A stretch of DNA of 64,000 bases from Microbacterium sp. (GTDB lineage Bacteria; Actinomycetota; Actinomycetes; Actinomycetales; Microbacteriaceae), in contig JAFKIL010000005.1 in assembly GCA_017306415.1 (NCBI GenBank), positions 1 to 64,000 on the forward strand, read 5' to 3'. The notes under the pieces are model-generated. The model made no database searches, had not been told where the DNA came from, and saw only the letters and a program-made list of their open reading frames with translations. This document shows positions 34,469 through 43,266 of the stretch, in pieces. The translations under genes were made by a program, and so were the position numbers. Position 1 is the first letter of the stretch. Every line of letters begins with the position of its first letter.

Positions 34469-35659
34469 TCAGACGAATGCGGATGCGCCCGTGAGCGCGC
34501 GCCCGACGATGAGCGAGTTCACCTCGTGGGTGCCCTCGTAGGTGTAGACGGCCTCGGCGTCGGCGAAGAACCGCGCCACATCGTGCTCGAGGAGCAGGCC
34601 GTTCCCGCCCGCGACCTCGCGACCGAGCGCCACTGTCTCGCGAGCCATGCGCGCGGTCTGGAGCTTCGCGAGCGCGGAGCTCTCGTCGCGGTACTCGCCG
34701 GCATCCTGCCGCGCGGACAGCTGCACGACCATCGCGAGCGACGCGGTGAGGTTGCCGAGCATCCGGGCGAGCTTCTCCTGCACGAGCTGGAAGCCCCCGA
34801 TCGGGCGCCCGAACTGCTCGCGTCGGCGGACGTAGGCGATCGCCGCCTCCAACGCGCCCGCCTGGAGTCCGGTCGCGATCCACGCGACGTCCGATCGCAG
34901 CGCGCCGAGCACGGCGGACACGTCGTGCCACGAGGAGATGCGGGCGAGCCGGGCGGAGTCGGGGACCCGCACATCCGCCAACGCGACGACGGCGTTCTGC
35001 ATCGGCCGCAGCGCGATCTTGCCGTCGATGGGCGAGACGATGACGCCGTCGGCAGTGCGGGGCACGAGGAAGGCCTTGACCTGTCCGTCGGCCCGGTCGC
35101 GGGCGAACACGGCGAGCAGGTCGGATGCCGCGGCGGCGCCGATCCAGCGCTTCTCGCCCCGGATGACCCATTCGCCGCCGACCCGCTCCGCCGTGGTCGC
35201 CATGCCGCCGGCGATGTCCGATCCGTGTTCGGGCTCGGTGAGCGCGAACGTTCCGGTCACGGCGAAGGAGCGGATGAGCGGGTCGAGCTCGGCCGCCTGC
35301 GCGGCGGACCCGCCGCGGGCGACGAGCGTGCGGAACAGTCCTGCCTGCGCGTTGTAGAGCGTCGCCACCGATACGTCCGTGCGCGCCAGCACGTAGTTGC
35401 GGAACCCGGCGAACATACTCGATCCCGCCTCGATCTCGTCCACCCCCGCGGGGCTCATGAGCTCGAGCGGGATGAGCGCATCGAGGATGCCGTCCGGCAT
35501 GGATGCGGTCTCCCATGCGTCGGCGAGGAGTGGCTGCACGTCCCGCTCCAGGGTCTCCCGCAACTGCTGCAGCGTCGCGTGGGCGGCAGGGCTCAGGCGG
35601 TCGGCGGCGATGCCGAAGGGATCGAGGCCGATCGCGGCGTCCACGGGGATCGTGCGCAC
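34469..35659 (-). CDS. Acyl-CoA dehydrogenase (glutaryl-CoA dehydrogenase-like)
   Basis: 396 residues, FAD flavoprotein. FALTEPEHGSDIAG near 150, RRREQFGRPIGGFQLVQEKLARML near 275, and YEGTHEVNSLIVGRALTG with the catalytic base Glu375. That end motif is the glutaryl-CoA dehydrogenase type. The start is a GTG at 35659, four bases after the amidohydrolase stop. Substrate unproven; no separate decarboxylation evidence. Confidence 0.88.
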   Translation of the reverse strand: MRTIPVDAAIGLDPFGIAADRLSPAAHATLQQLRETLERDVQPLLADAWETASMPDGILDALIPLELMSPAGVDEIEAGSSMFAGFRNYVLARTDVSVATLYNAQAGLFRTLVARGGSAAQAAELDPLIRSFAVTGTFALTEPEHGSDIAGGMATTAERVGGEWVIRGEKRWIGAAAASDLLAVFARDRADGQVKAFLVPRTADGVIVSPIDGKIALRPMQNAVVALADVRVPDSARLARISSWHDVSAVLGALRSDVAWIATGLQAGALEAAIAYVRRREQFGRPIGGFQLVQEKLARMLGNLTASLAMVVQLSARQDAGEYRDESSALAKLQTARMARETVALGREVAGGNGLLLEHDVARFFADAEAVYTYEGTHEVNSLIVGRALTGASAFV

Positions 35660-35663
35660 GGGG

Positions 35664-36548
35664 TCACCCCGCGAGCCCGAGGATGCGGGCCGCGTTGTCT
35701 TTGAGGATGCCCGGGAGTGCCGCGGGCTTGAGGTCGATGCGTTCCAGGTCGCGCATCCACCGGTCCGGGGTGAGCAGGGGGAAGTCGGAGCCGAACAGCA
35801 CCCGGTCGCTGAGGTAGCTGCCCGCGGCGCGAACGAGCGACTCCGGGAAGTACTTCGGGCTCCATCCGGAGAGGTCGATCCAGGTGTTGTGCTTGTGGGT
35901 CGCGACCGACAGCGCCTCGTCCTGCCACGGGACGGACGGATGCGCCATGATGATCTGCAGATCGGGGAAGTCGGCGGCGACACCGTCGAGCAGCATCGGG
36001 TTCGACAGTGCCAGGCGGAACCCGCGACCGCCGGGGAGTCCCGCGCCGATCCCCGTCTGGCCGGTGTGGAACAGCGCGGGGAGACCCGCCTCTTGAATCG
36101 CGGCGTAGATCGGGTACCAGCGCTCCTCGCTCGGGTCGAACCCCTGCACGGTCGGATGGAACTTGAAGCCCCGCACGCCGTCGTCCTCGATGAGACGCCG
36201 CACCCGATCGACCGCGTCCGGACGTCGCGGGTCGACCGAGCCGAACGGGATGAGCACGTCGTTGTTGCGGGCGGCGCCGGCCGCGATCTCGGAACTCGAG
36301 ACGGGCGGGTGGCCGAGCGCGGTCTCGGCGTCGACCGTGAAGACGACCGCGGCCATGCTCCGTTCGCGGTAGTAGGCGGCGACACTTTCCAGATCGGGTC
36401 GGGGACCGTCCGCACTGAAGTACTTCGCCGCCGCGGCGGTCAGGTCGTCGGGGAGCGACGAATGCCCGTGGTCGTCGATCTCGATGTGCACGTGGACGTC
36501 GATGGCCGTCAGCGCCGACACGTCGACGGCGGGCTCGTACCGGCTCAT
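35664..36548 (-). CDS. Amidohydrolase 2 family metal-dependent hydrolase/decarboxylase
   Basis: 294-residue TIM barrel. Metal-site residues visible are HVH (His19, His21), His131 in FKFHP, His161, His203 and Asp255 in FGSDFP. The family includes ACMSD, gamma-resorcylate decarboxylase and lactone hydrolases. Inside an acyl-CoA operon it may open a ring or decarboxylate an intermediate. Starts 24 bases after the SDR stop. Confidence 0.85.
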   Translation of the reverse strand: MSRYEPAVDVSALTAIDVHVHIEIDDHGHSSLPDDLTAAAAKYFSADGPRPDLESVAAYYRERSMAAVVFTVDAETALGHPPVSSSEIAAGAARNNDVLIPFGSVDPRRPDAVDRVRRLIEDDGVRGFKFHPTVQGFDPSEERWYPIYAAIQEAGLPALFHTGQTGIGAGLPGGRGFRLALSNPMLLDGVAADFPDLQIIMAHPSVPWQDEALSVATHKHNTWIDLSGWSPKYFPESLVRAAGSYLSDRVLFGSDFPLLTPDRWMRDLERIDLKPAALPGILKDNAARILGLAG

Positions 36549-36572
36549 GCTGCTGCCTCGATCCGGGAGGGA

Positions 36573-37502
36573 TCAGCCCGCTGCCGGGCGCTCGAGCTCG
36601 GTCGGGAGCGGGGGGAAGCGCTCGCCGACGGACTGCAGCTGCGCGCCGACGGTGGTCGCGAACTCCGCCTGGAGCGCTTCGTAGGACCAGCCCCCGTCGT
36701 GGTACGCGGTGACGACGGGCTCCGGATGCGACCACAGCTGGAGGCGGTCGCCGCCGACGCCGATCGCCTGGCCGGTCACTTCGGCGGCGGCATCCGACGC
36801 CAGGTACGCGATGAGGCCCGCGACGTCGTCGGCTGTGCCGAAGCCCAGGTCGTGGCGGAAGAAGTCGGGCATCGGCCGGCCGGCCGCGTCGGCCTCCATG
36901 GCGGCGGCGAAGTAGGGGATGGTGGCGGTCATCGCGGTGGCGGCGACCGGGATCACCGCGTTGACGGCGATCCCCGCCTTGCGCAGCTCCAGCGACCAGG
37001 TGCGGACCATGCCGACGATGCCCGCCTTGGCGGCGGCGTAGTTCGTCTGGCCGAAGTTCCCGCGCTGGCCCGTGGGCGAGCCGATGCACACGATGCGGCC
37101 GGCGACCTCGTTCTGGCGCATCCACACCGCCGCCTCGCGCACGCACGTGAACGTGCCGCGCAGGTGGATGCCGATGACGGCGTCGAAGTCGTCGTCGGTC
37201 ATGTTCCACAGCGTCTTGTCGCGCAGCACGCCGGCGTTCGTGACCATGACGTCGAGGCGGCCGAACGTGTCGACGGCGGTCCGGACGAGTTCGCGAGCCG
37301 TCTCGGTGGGACCGACGGGTGCGGCGACGGGGACGGCCCTTCCCCCGGCGGCCTCGATCGCGGCGACCGCGTCGGCCGCGGCATCCGCATCGACGTCGTT
37401 GACGACGACCGCTGCTCCTCGCCGCGCCAGCTCCTTCGCGTAGGCGAGACCGAGCCCGCGCCCCGACCCGGTGACGACGGCCACTTTGCCCTCGAGCGAC
37501 AT
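36573..37502 (-). CDS. SDR, (R)-3-hydroxyacyl-CoA dehydrogenase-like
   Basis: 309 residues, longer than a classical SDR. TGSGRGLG (11-18), NAG (89-91), Ser142, Tyr155 and Lys159 are all in place. VTGSGRGLGLAYAKELARRGAAVVVND resembles the dehydrogenase domain of peroxisomal multifunctional enzyme type 2. AAGGAGG precedes the ATG. First gene of the operon. Confidence 0.88.
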   Translation of the reverse strand: MSLEGKVAVVTGSGRGLGLAYAKELARRGAAVVVNDVDADAAADAVAAIEAAGGRAVPVAAPVGPTETARELVRTAVDTFGRLDVMVTNAGVLRDKTLWNMTDDDFDAVIGIHLRGTFTCVREAAVWMRQNEVAGRIVCIGSPTGQRGNFGQTNYAAAKAGIVGMVRTWSLELRKAGIAVNAVIPVAATAMTATIPYFAAAMEADAAGRPMPDFFRHDLGFGTADDVAGLIAYLASDAAAEVTGQAIGVGGDRLQLWSHPEPVVTAYHDGGWSYEALQAEFATTVGAQLQSVGERFPPLPTELERPAAG

Positions 37503-37548
37503 CCGGTCCTCCTTCGTGACGGATCTTGACGGTGTCAGTCTGGGGAAG

Positions 37549-37569
37549 ATAGTTGAGAAAGTCAATAGT
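37549..37569. promoter_or_regulatory. MarR-type operator between the acyl-CoA operon and marR
   Basis: ATAGTTGAGAAAGTCAATAGT is an imperfect inverted repeat (6 of 8 positions per arm) centred on TTGA-N5-TCAA. It lies between divergent genes and overlaps a TTGACT -35 for the minus-strand operon. The MarR gene to the right has TACCAT (37591-37596) seven bases before its ATG, so the site also covers that promoter's upstream half. Confidence 0.5.
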
Positions 37570-37603
37570 CGTGATCGTCACGGACTGGGCTACCATCGGG
37601 GAC

Positions 37604-38071
37604 ATGCCGAGTGATCCGCGCGACCAGGCCGCCGTCGCGGACAGGTTGGCGGACTCCGCCCTGAGCGACGACCTCAGCTTCCTGCTCGCGCGTGCCAACG
37701 CCCTCTCCCTCGTGTCCGGCAACGCCGCGCTCGCCGCGCACGGACTGAAGGTGCGGTCCTATTCGGTGCTGGCCCTGGCGGCGGAGGGCGTTCGACCGTC
37801 GCAGCGGGAACTGGCCGAGTACCTGCGACTCGATCCGAGCCAGATCGTCGCACTCGTCGACGAGCTGCAGACGCGCGGCCTGGTCCGTCGCGAACCGGAC
37901 CCCGGCGATCGCAGGGCGAACGTCGTCGTCGCCACGGAGGAGGGCGCGGTGCTCGCGGCAGCGGCGAGGGTCGCCGCCCGTGCCGCTGAGGTGCGTGTCC
38001 ACGCGAGCCTGACCGACGAGGAGCGGATCCTCCTGACCGCGCTCCTGCGGCGCATCGCCTTCCCCGGCTGA
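37604..38071 (+). CDS. MarR-family regulator of the acyl-CoA operon
   Basis: 155 residues. Winged helix about residues 45-105 (VRPSQRELAEYLRLDPSQIVALVDELQTRGL, wing RREPDPGDRRANVVVAT). The ATG at 37604 is chosen since TACCAT lies seven bases upstream and no Shine-Dalgarno is seen, suggesting a leaderless mRNA. Divergent from the five-gene acyl-CoA operon, hence its likely repressor. Confidence 0.88.
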   Translation: MPSDPRDQAAVADRLADSALSDDLSFLLARANALSLVSGNAALAAHGLKVRSYSVLALAAEGVRPSQRELAEYLRLDPSQIVALVDELQTRGLVRREPDPGDRRANVVVATEEGAVLAAAARVAARAAEVRVHASLTDEERILLTALLRRIAFPG

Positions 38072-38130
38072 CTCCCGCTGGCCGGTACCGGCGATCCCCC
38101 CGTTGTGCCGGACCGGTAGCGTTGCGGGCG

Positions 38131-39336
38131 ATGTCCTCCCCGCGCGCCCTGCCCCCTGCCATCCGTTCGCTCCCCGCCCTCACGATCGTCGTGGTCCTCG
38201 TCGGGGCGTCGCTGCGCGCCCCCATCGTCGCCGTCGCGCCCGTCGCGCGGGAGATCGGGGGCGACCTCGCCGTGGGCGCCGCCGTGGTGGGGCTGCTCAC
38301 GAGCATCCCCGTGCTGTGCTTCGCGGTGTTCGCGCCGCTCGCGATCGGGATCGTCCGACGCGGCGGGGCCGACTTCGCCCTCACGGTCGCGCTCGGCGGC
38401 GCGCTCGTCGGCTGCATCGTCCGCTCCACGGGCGGCGTCGCGGTGGCCCTCGTGGGCACCGCGATCATGGGTGCGTTCATCGCGATCGGGAACGTGGTGA
38501 TCCCGATCATCATCGCCCGCGAGTACAGCGCCCACCGGGCGCACACCATGACGGGCGTCTACACGTCCGCGCTCAACGTCGGCACGATGACCGTGACCGT
38601 CGCGACGGCGCCCCTGTCGAGCGCGATCGGATGGCGCTGGGCGATCCTGTCGTGGGCGGTGTTCGGCCTGGCGGCGCTCGTGGTGTGGATCCCGCTGCGA
38701 GGGCTGCGTGCCGCGCTCGCTCCGAGCCCCGGGCCGCGCTCCCGGGCCGCCGAGGGGTCCACGGCGGTGCTGCGGCACGGTCCGACGTGGCTGCTCGCCG
38801 GCGCGTTCGCGGGCCAGGCGTTCGCGTTCTACGCCATGACCGCGTGGCTCCCCACGCTCCTCGCGGACCAGGGGTTCTCCGGTGCCGCCGCGGGGGCCAT
38901 CTCGGCGATCTTCCAGGTCGCCGGCATCGCGGGAAGCCTGCTCCTGCCGGTCGTCACGCTGCGGGCGTCGCTGCGCGTCGCCGCGATCGCGGCGGGCGTC
39001 GCGTGGCTCACGGTGCCCCTCGGATTCCTGTTCGCGCCCGGGCTCTGGCTCGTGTGGTGCGCGGTCGGGGGGCTCGCGCAGGGCGCGGGCATCACGATCG
39101 TGTTCATCATGATCAACGGCTTCGGCGACGACGCCCATACGACCGCCGGGCGCTCCGGCTTCGTGCAGGGCTTCGGCTACGCGGTCGCCGCGGTCGGGCC
39201 GCTGCTGCTGGGCGCGCTGCACGAGGCGACGCACGCGTGGGTGCTGCCGCTCGTCGTGGTGCTGGTCGCCGTCGTGCTGTTCTTCGCCGCCGCCGTCGGA
39301 GTGGCCGCGCACATCCAGCGGCTCCAGCGCGCCTGA
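38131..39336 (+). CDS. MFS transporter, CynX/NimT type
   Basis: 401 residues, about twelve transmembrane helices; VVVLVGASLRAPIVAVAPVAREI matches the same CynX-like family as the carrier at 22.7-24.0 kb. TAGCGT (38117-38122) stands eight bases before the ATG, so probably leaderless. Convergent with pobA (stops 10 bases apart). Aromatic or other organic anion uptake is possible from context. Confidence 0.85.
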   Translation: MSSPRALPPAIRSLPALTIVVVLVGASLRAPIVAVAPVAREIGGDLAVGAAVVGLLTSIPVLCFAVFAPLAIGIVRRGGADFALTVALGGALVGCIVRSTGGVAVALVGTAIMGAFIAIGNVVIPIIIAREYSAHRAHTMTGVYTSALNVGTMTVTVATAPLSSAIGWRWAILSWAVFGLAALVVWIPLRGLRAALAPSPGPRSRAAEGSTAVLRHGPTWLLAGAFAGQAFAFYAMTAWLPTLLADQGFSGAAAGAISAIFQVAGIAGSLLLPVVTLRASLRVAAIAAGVAWLTVPLGFLFAPGLWLVWCAVGGLAQGAGITIVFIMINGFGDDAHTTAGRSGFVQGFGYAVAAVGPLLLGALHEATHAWVLPLVVVLVAVVLFFAAAVGVAAHIQRLQRA

Positions 39337-39346
39337 CGCCGCCCGT

Positions 39347-40537
39347 TCAGAGCGCGAGCTCCTCCAGCGGCCAGCCGGTGTAGGCCTCGGCGAGGTACTG
39401 CCGGCCGGCGCGCGATTCGGTCACCGTGCGGAGCTCGCCGAGCTGCCGCATCCGGTCGAAGTCGGATGCCTCCGGCATGACGTGCAGCATGCTCGTCATC
39501 CACCACGAGAAGTGCTGGGCCTTCCAGATGCGTCGTGACGCTGTCGTCGGGTAGGCGGCGAGAAGTCGCTCGTCGCCGTCGTCGAGCAGCGACTGGAGGG
39601 CGGTGTTGAGCAGCAGCACGTCCGCGATCGCCAGGTTCATGCCCTTCGCGCCGGTCGGCGGAACGGTGTGCCCGGCGTCGCCGACGAGGGCCACCCGGCC
39701 GCGGAGCAGCTCGTGGGCGACGAAGCTGCGGAACCGCAGCACGTCGCGCTGGAAGATCGGCCCCTCCTTCAGCGTCGTGCCGGGGACGCGCGCCTGCAGC
39801 GCGTCCCACAGCTGCGCCTCGCTGAACGCCGCGGTGTCGGTGTCGGGGTCGCACTGGAAGTACATGCGCTGGACGGTGGCGCTGCGCTGGCTGATCAGCG
39901 CGAAGCCGTTCGGGGAGTTGCTGTAGATGAGCTCCTCGGAGCTCGGCGGCGCCTCGCACAGGATGCCGAACCACGCGAACGGGTACTCGCGGAAGTAGCC
40001 GCCCGTCGACGAGCCGGTCACGGCCGCTCGCGTCACGCTCCGCGACCCGTCCGCGCCGACGACGAACTCCGCCTCGATCTCGAGCCGCTGCCCGTCGGCA
40101 TCCGTCGCGATCACCCGCGGGCGGTCGGTCTCGGCATCCTCCACCGCCTCGGCGGTCACCCCGAAGCGGATGTCGTGCCCCGCCGACACCAGCGTCTCGA
40201 GCAGGTCCTTGAGCACCTCGTGCTGCGGGTAGAGCCACACCGCACGGCCGACCAGGTCGGCGAAGTCGATGCGGTGGCCGGCGCCGTCGAACCGCAGCTC
40301 GATGCCGTCGTGGCGGTGGCCCTCGGCGAGGACGCGGGTGCGCACGCCCGAACTCGTGAGGGCCTCGACGGTGCCCTGCTCGAGGATGCCGGCGCGGATC
40401 GTGCGCTCGATCTCGTCGCGGGAGCGCTGGTCGATGACGACGGACGCGATGCCCGCCTTCCCCAGGAGGTGGGCCAGGAGGAGACCGGCGGGCCCCGCTC
40501 CGACGATCGCGACCCGGGTGCGGACGGTGGTGGTCAT
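39347..40537 (-). CDS. pobA: 4-hydroxybenzoate 3-monooxygenase
   Basis: 396 residues, the length of PobA. FAD-dependent hydroxylation of 4-hydroxybenzoate to protocatechuate using NAD(P)H and oxygen. GAGPAG at 13-18, the second FAD motif GDAGHTVPPTGAKGMN, and many PobA-typical stretches (RTIRAGILEQGTVEAL, LYPQHEVLKDLLE, YFREYPFAWFGIL). RBS GAAGGAGA. Overlaps the upstream IclR stop by four bases, so the two are co-transcribed. Supplies the substrate of the pcaHG dioxygenase encoded 2 kb away. Confidence 0.96.
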   Translation of the reverse strand: MTTTVRTRVAIVGAGPAGLLLAHLLGKAGIASVVIDQRSRDEIERTIRAGILEQGTVEALTSSGVRTRVLAEGHRHDGIELRFDGAGHRIDFADLVGRAVWLYPQHEVLKDLLETLVSAGHDIRFGVTAEAVEDAETDRPRVIATDADGQRLEIEAEFVVGADGSRSVTRAAVTGSSTGGYFREYPFAWFGILCEAPPSSEELIYSNSPNGFALISQRSATVQRMYFQCDPDTDTAAFSEAQLWDALQARVPGTTLKEGPIFQRDVLRFRSFVAHELLRGRVALVGDAGHTVPPTGAKGMNLAIADVLLLNTALQSLLDDGDERLLAAYPTTASRRIWKAQHFSWWMTSMLHVMPEASDFDRMRQLGELRTVTESRAGRQYLAEAYTGWPLEELAL

Positions 40538-41388
40538 GGCGTCTCCTTCGACTGCGTTGCGCCCTCGTCGTCGAGCGCCGTCGTCATTGTGCCGAGCGGA
40601 ACGTCGGCTCGGGTCGCTCCTTCCCATTCAATGGGAGTCTTTCCCGCGCGCAGGACGGCGTGGATGCTCCTCGCCGCGGCGCGCAGCTCCCGCAGTGGCG
40701 GCTCGACGGGCGCATCCCGTGGGACGACGACCGAGAGCGCCGCGATCACCGTCCCCGCGTCATCCCGCACCGGCACCGCGATCCCGGTCGCGACATCCTC
40801 GATATAGCCGGGAGCGACGGCGTGGTCCAGGCGCCGCACTTCGGCGAGCTTGCGACGGAGGGCCGCGGCATCCGTGATCGTGGCGCGCGCCGACGCGGGG
40901 AGCGGGCCGGCGAGGATCCGCTCCTGCAGTTCGGGCTCCGCGAAAGCGAGCAGCACGAGTCCCGACGACGACGCATGCAGCGGAAGACGTCCCGCGACGC
41001 GGGTGATGTTGGACGTGGCATCCGGGCTCGACAGCCGTTCGAGGAACAGGGCCTCGTCCTGCTCGAGGATCGCGAGCTGGGTGTGCTCGTGCACGCGGCT
41101 CTGCACTCGCTCCATCGCCGGGAGCGCCGCCTGCCGCAGGCGCAGCGCCCGCGAGGAACGGGTGGCGAGCTCCCACAGGCGCATCCCGACGCGGACGTGC
41201 CGGTCGTCGTCGCGCTCGAGGAGGCCGGCCTCGACGAGCTCGCCGACGACGCGGTGGGCGGTCGACGAGGGCAGACCGGCGCGGCGCCCGATCTCCGACG
41301 CGGTCTGCACCGTGCGGGTGGGCGTGAAGGTCTCGAGCACGCGCAGCAGGCGGTCGGTGACGGAGTCTCCGGAGGGCGAGTTCGCCAT
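40534..41388 (-). CDS. IclR-family regulator (pobR-like position)
   Basis: 284 residues. N-terminal winged helix about 9-62 (TASEIGRRAGLPSSTAHRVVGELVEAGL) and IclR ligand domain. Begins at 41388 with TACAGT (41400-41395) six bases upstream and no Shine-Dalgarno, so likely leaderless. Directly precedes and overlaps pobA. A 17-base palindrome separates it from a second, divergent IclR gene. Confidence 0.9.
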   Translation of the reverse strand: MANSPSGDSVTDRLLRVLETFTPTRTVQTASEIGRRAGLPSSTAHRVVGELVEAGLLERDDDRHVRVGMRLWELATRSSRALRLRQAALPAMERVQSRVHEHTQLAILEQDEALFLERLSSPDATSNITRVAGRLPLHASSSGLVLLAFAEPELQERILAGPLPASARATITDAAALRRKLAEVRRLDHAVAPGYIEDVATGIAVPVRDDAGTVIAALSVVVPRDAPVEPPLRELRAAARSIHAVLRAGKTPIEWEGATRADVPLGTMTTALDDEGATQSKETP

Positions 41389-41416
41389 CCGCCCACTGTA
41401 GGCGTGCGAGCAAGGA

Positions 41417-41433
41417 TTCTCGGTCACCGAGAA
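41417..41433. promoter_or_regulatory. Perfect 17-base palindrome between two iclR genes
   Basis: TTCTCGGTCACCGAGAA: eight-base arms around a single C, in the 72-base space between the divergent IclR genes. TAGCCT (41439-41444) just to the right is a good -10 for the plus-strand gene. Likely the operator for one or both IclR proteins. Confidence 0.7.
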
Positions 41434-41460
41434 AGCGATAGCCTCGCAGAGGGAGGGACG

Positions 41461-42222
41461 ATGGCCGAGGATGCGGGGATGCTCGCGCGCACGATGCGCG
41501 TGCTCGGCTGCTTCAGCGAGGACGAGCCCGCCGTGACCGCCGCCGAGATCGCCGCGCGCACCGGACTCCCCACGTCGACCGTGCATCGGCTGCTCGCCGA
41601 CCTGGTCGGCCACGGACTCCTCGCGCGCGCGCCCGGCCACCGGTACGTCGTCGGCCCGCGACTGTGGGAACTCGGCGAGCTCTCGCCGTTGGCGCTGCGG
41701 CTGCGCGAGACAGCCCTTCCGCACATGGCCCGGCTCTACGAGGCCACCGGTGAGAACGTGCATCTTGCGGTGCTCGACGGACCCGCGCCCGAGGCATCCG
41801 ATGCGCTGTTCGTCGGACGGGTGACCGGGAGCGGCTCGATCCCGACCCTCAGCCGGATGGGCGGGCGGCAGCCGCTGCACACGACGGGCGTGGGCAAGGC
41901 ACTGCTGTCGACGCGGGATGCCGCGTGGCTGGAGCGCTACTTCGAGGTGCCGCTCGAGCGCGAGACCCTGCACTCGGTGACGGATCCCGAGGTCCTCCGT
42001 GCGGAGCTCGCCAGGGCGCGGGCGCGAGGGTATGCCACGACGCGCGAGGAGATGACGCTCGGCAACGTCTCGGTCGCCGCGCCCGTCGCCCCGGTGCAGG
42101 GGCTCCCGCCGATCGCCATCGGGCTCGTCGTCCATCTCGAGCGTGCCGACGAGCGCCGGCTGGCTCCGCTCGTCGTGCAGGCGGCGCGCGACCTGCACGC
42201 CGACCTGCGTGCGGCGCGCTGA
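41461..42222 (+). CDS. IclR-family regulator upstream of pcaHGBDC
   Basis: 253 residues: winged helix about 4-60 (MRVLGCFSEDEPAVTAAEIAARTGLPTSTVHRLLADL) and ligand domain with VGRVTGSGSIPTLSRMGGRQPLHTTGVGKALL. GAGGGAGGG precedes the ATG. It lies between the palindrome and pcaH, so control of the pca genes is likely; ligand perhaps protocatechuate or beta-ketoadipate. Confidence 0.9.
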   Translation: MAEDAGMLARTMRVLGCFSEDEPAVTAAEIAARTGLPTSTVHRLLADLVGHGLLARAPGHRYVVGPRLWELGELSPLALRLRETALPHMARLYEATGENVHLAVLDGPAPEASDALFVGRVTGSGSIPTLSRMGGRQPLHTTGVGKALLSTRDAAWLERYFEVPLERETLHSVTDPEVLRAELARARARGYATTREEMTLGNVSVAAPVAPVQGLPPIAIGLVVHLERADERRLAPLVVQAARDLHADLRAAR

Positions 42223-42295
42223 TGTGCAGGAAATCGGAGATGTGCAGGAAATCGGATGCGGCGGGTGGATCGCGTCCGATTTCCTGCACATCTCC
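42221..42295 (+). repeat. Direct plus inverted repeat forming a 25-bp hairpin after iclR
   Basis: GATGTGCAGGAAATCGGA occurs at 42221-42238 and again at 42239-42256. Its complement stands at 42275-42292. The second and third copies extend into a stem of 25 pairs (42236-42260 with 42271-42295, one T-G) and a 10-base loop. The first copy overlaps the iclR stop. It can act as a terminator, and the extra copy allows an alternative pairing. Confidence 0.8.
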
Positions 42296-42447
42296 GCTGC
42301 GTTGCTCGCCCCATCCGGCGGCCACGCCGCCCATCGCGCACCTCGGTCCCACTGGTTGAGAATCCAGCGCGCCCCGGCCGCAGCATCCTGCCACGCTTGA
42401 CGGGACTGCCCTCGAGCCGCCTCGAGCGCCAGGTCGAAGGAGACCCC

Positions 42448-43266
42448 ATGACAGACCCGCAGCCCACTGCCGCCGCCCCCGAGTCGCTGCTCGCCTCGGC
42501 CGACATGCCGTCCCAGTCGCAGATCACGCAGGAGATCCACGACCTGCACGCCGAGTACGAGCGTCGCGAGGCGGCGGGCGAGAAGCTCCCGCTCACGATG
42601 CACGACTTCCCCCCGTACCGGTCGAGCATCCTGCGGCATCCCACCAAGAACCCGAAGCTCGTCGACCCCGAGACGATCGAGCTGCTCTCGCCCGCGTTCG
42701 GCCAGCGGGATGTCGCGGCGATCGAGTCCGACCTCACGCTGCAGCACGCGGGTGAGCCGCTCGGCGAGCGGATCACCGTGCGCGGCCGGCTCCTCGACTC
42801 GTGGGGGCGTCCGCTCGCGAACCAGCTCGTGGAGGTGTGGCAGGCCAACTCCGCCGGCCGCTACATCCACCAGCGGGACCAGCATCCCGCGCCGCTCGAC
42901 CCCAACTTCACCGGCGCCGGGCGCACCGTCACGAACGACGACGGCGAATACCTCTTCACGACCATCAAGCCGGGTCCCTATCCGTGGAAGAACCACGTCA
43001 ACGCGTGGCGGCCCGCCCATATCCACTTCTCGGTCTTCGGCAGCGCGTTCACGCAGCGCATCGTGACGCAGATGTACTTTCCGGGCGACCCGCTGTTCGC
43101 GCTCGACCCGATCTACAACTCGATCCGGCGGCAGAGCGACCGCGACCGGCTCGTGTCGACGTACGACCACGACCTGACCGTTCCGGAGTTCTCGATGGCC
43201 TACCGCTGGGACATCGTCGTCGACGGGCCGGATGCCACGTGGTCCGAGCAGGAGGACGAGCACTGA
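42448..43266 (+). CDS. pcaH: Protocatechuate 3,4-dioxygenase beta subunit
   Basis: 272 residues. Intradiol cleavage of protocatechuate to 3-carboxy-cis,cis-muconate. The four Fe(III) ligands are visible as Tyr139, Tyr178, His191 and His193, with exactly the spacing known for the Pseudomonas enzyme (39, 13, 2). AAGGAGA precedes the ATG. Coupled to pcaG by TGATG. First gene of pcaHGBDC. Confidence 0.97.
   Translation: MTDPQPTAAAPESLLASADMPSQSQITQEIHDLHAEYERREAAGEKLPLTMHDFPPYRSSILRHPTKNPKLVDPETIELLSPAFGQRDVAAIESDLTLQHAGEPLGERITVRGRLLDSWGRPLANQLVEVWQANSAGRYIHQRDQHPAPLDPNFTGAGRTVTNDDGEYLFTTIKPGPYPWKNHVNAWRPAHIHFSVFGSAFTQRIVTQMYFPGDPLFALDPIYNSIRRQSDRDRLVSTYDHDLTVPEFSMAYRWDIVVDGPDATWSEQEDEH

Noticed and set aside
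35593-37722. 709-residue minus-strand frame
   Set aside because: Low-complexity Arg-rich translation overlapping three clear genes in other frames.
42221-42295. CRISPR array
   Set aside because: Two abutting direct copies without spacers and one inverted copy do not make an array; no cas genes are present.
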